Assembly: GCA_937927905.1 (NCBI GenBank)
Contig: CALFWP010000153.1
Coordinates: 1-13,623, forward strand
Direction of reading: 5' to 3'
Length of the DNA: 13,623 nt
DNA from: an uncultured Neomegalonema sp.
GTDB taxonomy: Bacteria > Pseudomonadota > Alphaproteobacteria > Rhodobacterales > Rhodobacteraceae
The notes below the pieces were generated by a model. It was not told the DNA's origin, searched no databases, and was given only the letters and a program-made list of their open reading frames with translations. Positions 12,734-13,623 of the stretch are shown piece after piece; within the stretch, counting starts at the first letter, position 1, and each line of letters opens with the position of its first letter. A program made the translations under genes and the position numbers.

Positions 12734-13146
12734 CAGTACTTCCGGTACGCTTCGCGCAACTGCACGAGCGGATGACGGTCGGACATCTGGAATTTGATCA
12801 ACAATTCACGCGCAATCATATCGCGGTCCTGCTGATTATCCGGCAGATCAATGGTATCGGGTACACGGACCCAACCGTTGATGTTCCGGTCAAAGACGGC
12901 GGGTTTGCCCTCTTCGTATCCCATATGAACATCTTCCAGCCAGTTGAGGTCATCCCACCCCATGGTTTCGACGTACTTAGTCAGAAACGGCGTCATCCGC
13001 GTGTAATCGGGCACCAGATTCACATCATAGCGATAGCCGATGTGCTGTCCGATTTCTTTTTCACGTTCCGACGCGAGACCATCCTTGTCTTTCAGAAACT
13101 GATCGACATCAACGATCTCGGAGCCGCGATATTGAGTTCCAGCCAT
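12733..13146 (-). CDS. Unrecognised 137-residue acidic protein next to mgsC
   Basis: I do not recognise this protein. It is soluble by appearance, with no signal peptide or membrane segment, and rich in Asp, Glu, Tyr and Trp. It begins with a charged helix (VDQFLKDKDGLASEREKEIGQH) followed by YRYDVNLVPDYTR, a tryptophan-containing acidic segment (MGWDDLNWLEDVHMGYEEG), NGWVRVPDTIDLPD, and a C-terminal helix with MIARELLIKFQMSDRHPL and VQLREAYRKY. It contains no cysteine, so it does not carry a thiol-ligated metal site. The ATG at 13146 lies 15 bases after the mgsC stop and has a GAGGG sequence upstream. Its stop overlaps the mini-ORF start. Position suggests an accessory to N-methylglutamate synthase or to the methylamine pathway; this is inference only. 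Confidence 0.85.
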   Translation of the reverse strand: MAGTQYRGSEIVDVDQFLKDKDGLASEREKEIGQHIGYRYDVNLVPDYTRMTPFLTKYVETMGWDDLNWLEDVHMGYEEGKPAVFDRNINGWVRVPDTIDLPDNQQDRDMIARELLIKFQMSDRHPLVQLREAYRKY

Positions 13147-13161
13147 ATCCCGATATCCCTC

Positions 13162-13623
13162 TTACAGATCGTGATAATTGTTGACGCCGACAGTATGGTC
13201 AGTACCGGCAAGCGGCACAGCGGCCATTGCGGAAGCTTCCATGGTCAACGCGGCAAGATCTTCCGGCTCAAGCGAGTGGATGTTGGTTTTACCGCAAGCC
13301 CGCGCGAAAAGCTGTGCCTCAATGGTCAGAGTGTGCAGGAAGTTATAGACCCGCTCTGCCGCCTCATCGGGATCAAGACGCTTGCGCAGTTCAGGATCCT
13401 GCGTTGCAACACCGACCGGACAACGGCCCGTATGACAGTGATAGCAGTATCCCGCCTCAACGCCCATTTCGCTTTCGAAATCAGCCTCGGGGATATCTTT
13501 GTTACAGTTCAAAGCCATCAGTGAGGAGTGACCGATTGCAATCGCATCCGCACCCAGAGCAATTGCTTTGGCAACGTCGGCGCCATTACGGATACCGCCG
13601 GCGTAAACGAGGCTGATCTCTCC
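13162..13623 (-). CDS. mgsC: N-methylglutamate synthase subunit C (FMN glutamate-synthase-like), partial
   Basis: This is the C-terminal 153 residues of a protein whose start lies beyond the right edge; the frame is open to 13623. The visible part matches the FMN-binding domain of glutamate synthase large subunits. It has LVYAGGIRNGADVAKAIALG and GADAIAIG, which form the FMN phosphate-binding end of the barrel. GYCYHCHTGRCPVGVATQDP follows, with the cysteine cluster (C-x2-C-x4-C) expected to ligate an iron-sulfur centre, then a C-terminal helical tail. Stand-alone proteins of this type (GlxD/MgsC) are one of three subunits of N-methylglutamate synthase, which joins methylamine to glutamate and frees ammonium. 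The TMAO operon downstream supports that reading over ordinary glutamate synthase or archaeal-type GltB. The other subunits are presumably upstream, outside the window. Confidence 0.85.
   Translation of the reverse strand, partial: GEISLVYAGGIRNGADVAKAIALGADAIAIGHSSLMALNCNKDIPEADFESEMGVEAGYCYHCHTGRCPVGVATQDPELRKRLDPDEAAERVYNFLHTLTIEAQLFARACGKTNIHSLEPEDLAALTMEASAMAAVPLAGTDHTVGVNNYHDL

Noticed and set aside
12772..13524. 250-codon open frame on the plus strand at the right end
   Set aside because: It is antisense to both the 137-residue gene and mgsC, crosses their boundary, and shows no family pattern.
1..13623. tRNA or rRNA genes, CRISPR arrays, insertion sequences or phage genes
   Set aside because: No cloverleaf-like segment, regular spaced repeats, transposase motif or terminal inverted repeats were seen on either strand.

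Overview
The window reads as accessory plus housekeeping DNA from an alphaproteobacterium, probably a marine one. The L28 ribosomal protein has the alphaproteobacterial form, and base composition looks close to half G+C by eye (not computed). The main content is a trimethylamine N-oxide (TMAO) and methylamine utilisation operon of the kind described in marine Alphaproteobacteria such as roseobacters, SAR11 and SAR116-like lineages. I cannot assign a genus.

Layout. Positions 38-1517 (minus) hold rpmB (L28) and meaB (methylmalonyl-CoA mutase GTPase chaperone). A 315-bp divergent spacer follows, with an unusual cluster of GAAAG/CTTTC half-sites. Then come a secreted DUF3108 protein (plus) and a small antibiotic-biosynthesis-monooxygenase-like protein (minus). 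After a 363-bp spacer with a possibly structured leader, amtB (plus) is coupled to a 77-residue single-helix membrane protein. That pair ends in a perfect hairpin/T-tract terminator at 5042-5071, which also sits 3' of the convergent TMAO operon.

From the right edge down to 5098, everything is on the minus strand and tightly packed. In transcription order: the C-terminal part of an FMN glutamate-synthase-like subunit (mgsC, N-methylglutamate synthase), an unrecognised 137-residue protein, a 15-codon mini-ORF, an unrecognised ~197-residue protein, a DUF1330 protein, tmoX (periplasmic TMAO-binding protein), tmoV (ATPase), tmoW (permease with two ABC membrane domains fused in one chain), and tdm (DUF1989 plus GcvT-like TMAO demethylase).

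How the genes work together (family knowledge plus inference). TmoXVW imports TMAO. Tdm splits it into dimethylamine and formaldehyde, and its folate-binding GcvT-like half can capture the one-carbon unit. After dimethylamine is demethylated by an enzyme not seen here, methylamine is handled by the N-methylglutamate route that includes MgsC, which releases ammonium. The neighbouring ammonium transporter fits this nitrogen theme.

The parts least explained by known biology are the two unrecognised proteins between mgsC and tmoX, and the junction between them. There, a mini-ORF overlaps the upstream stop (TGATG) and the downstream start (ATGA), and an 11-bp perfect GC-rich hairpin holds the downstream AUG in its loop. 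This looks like a translational-coupling switch.
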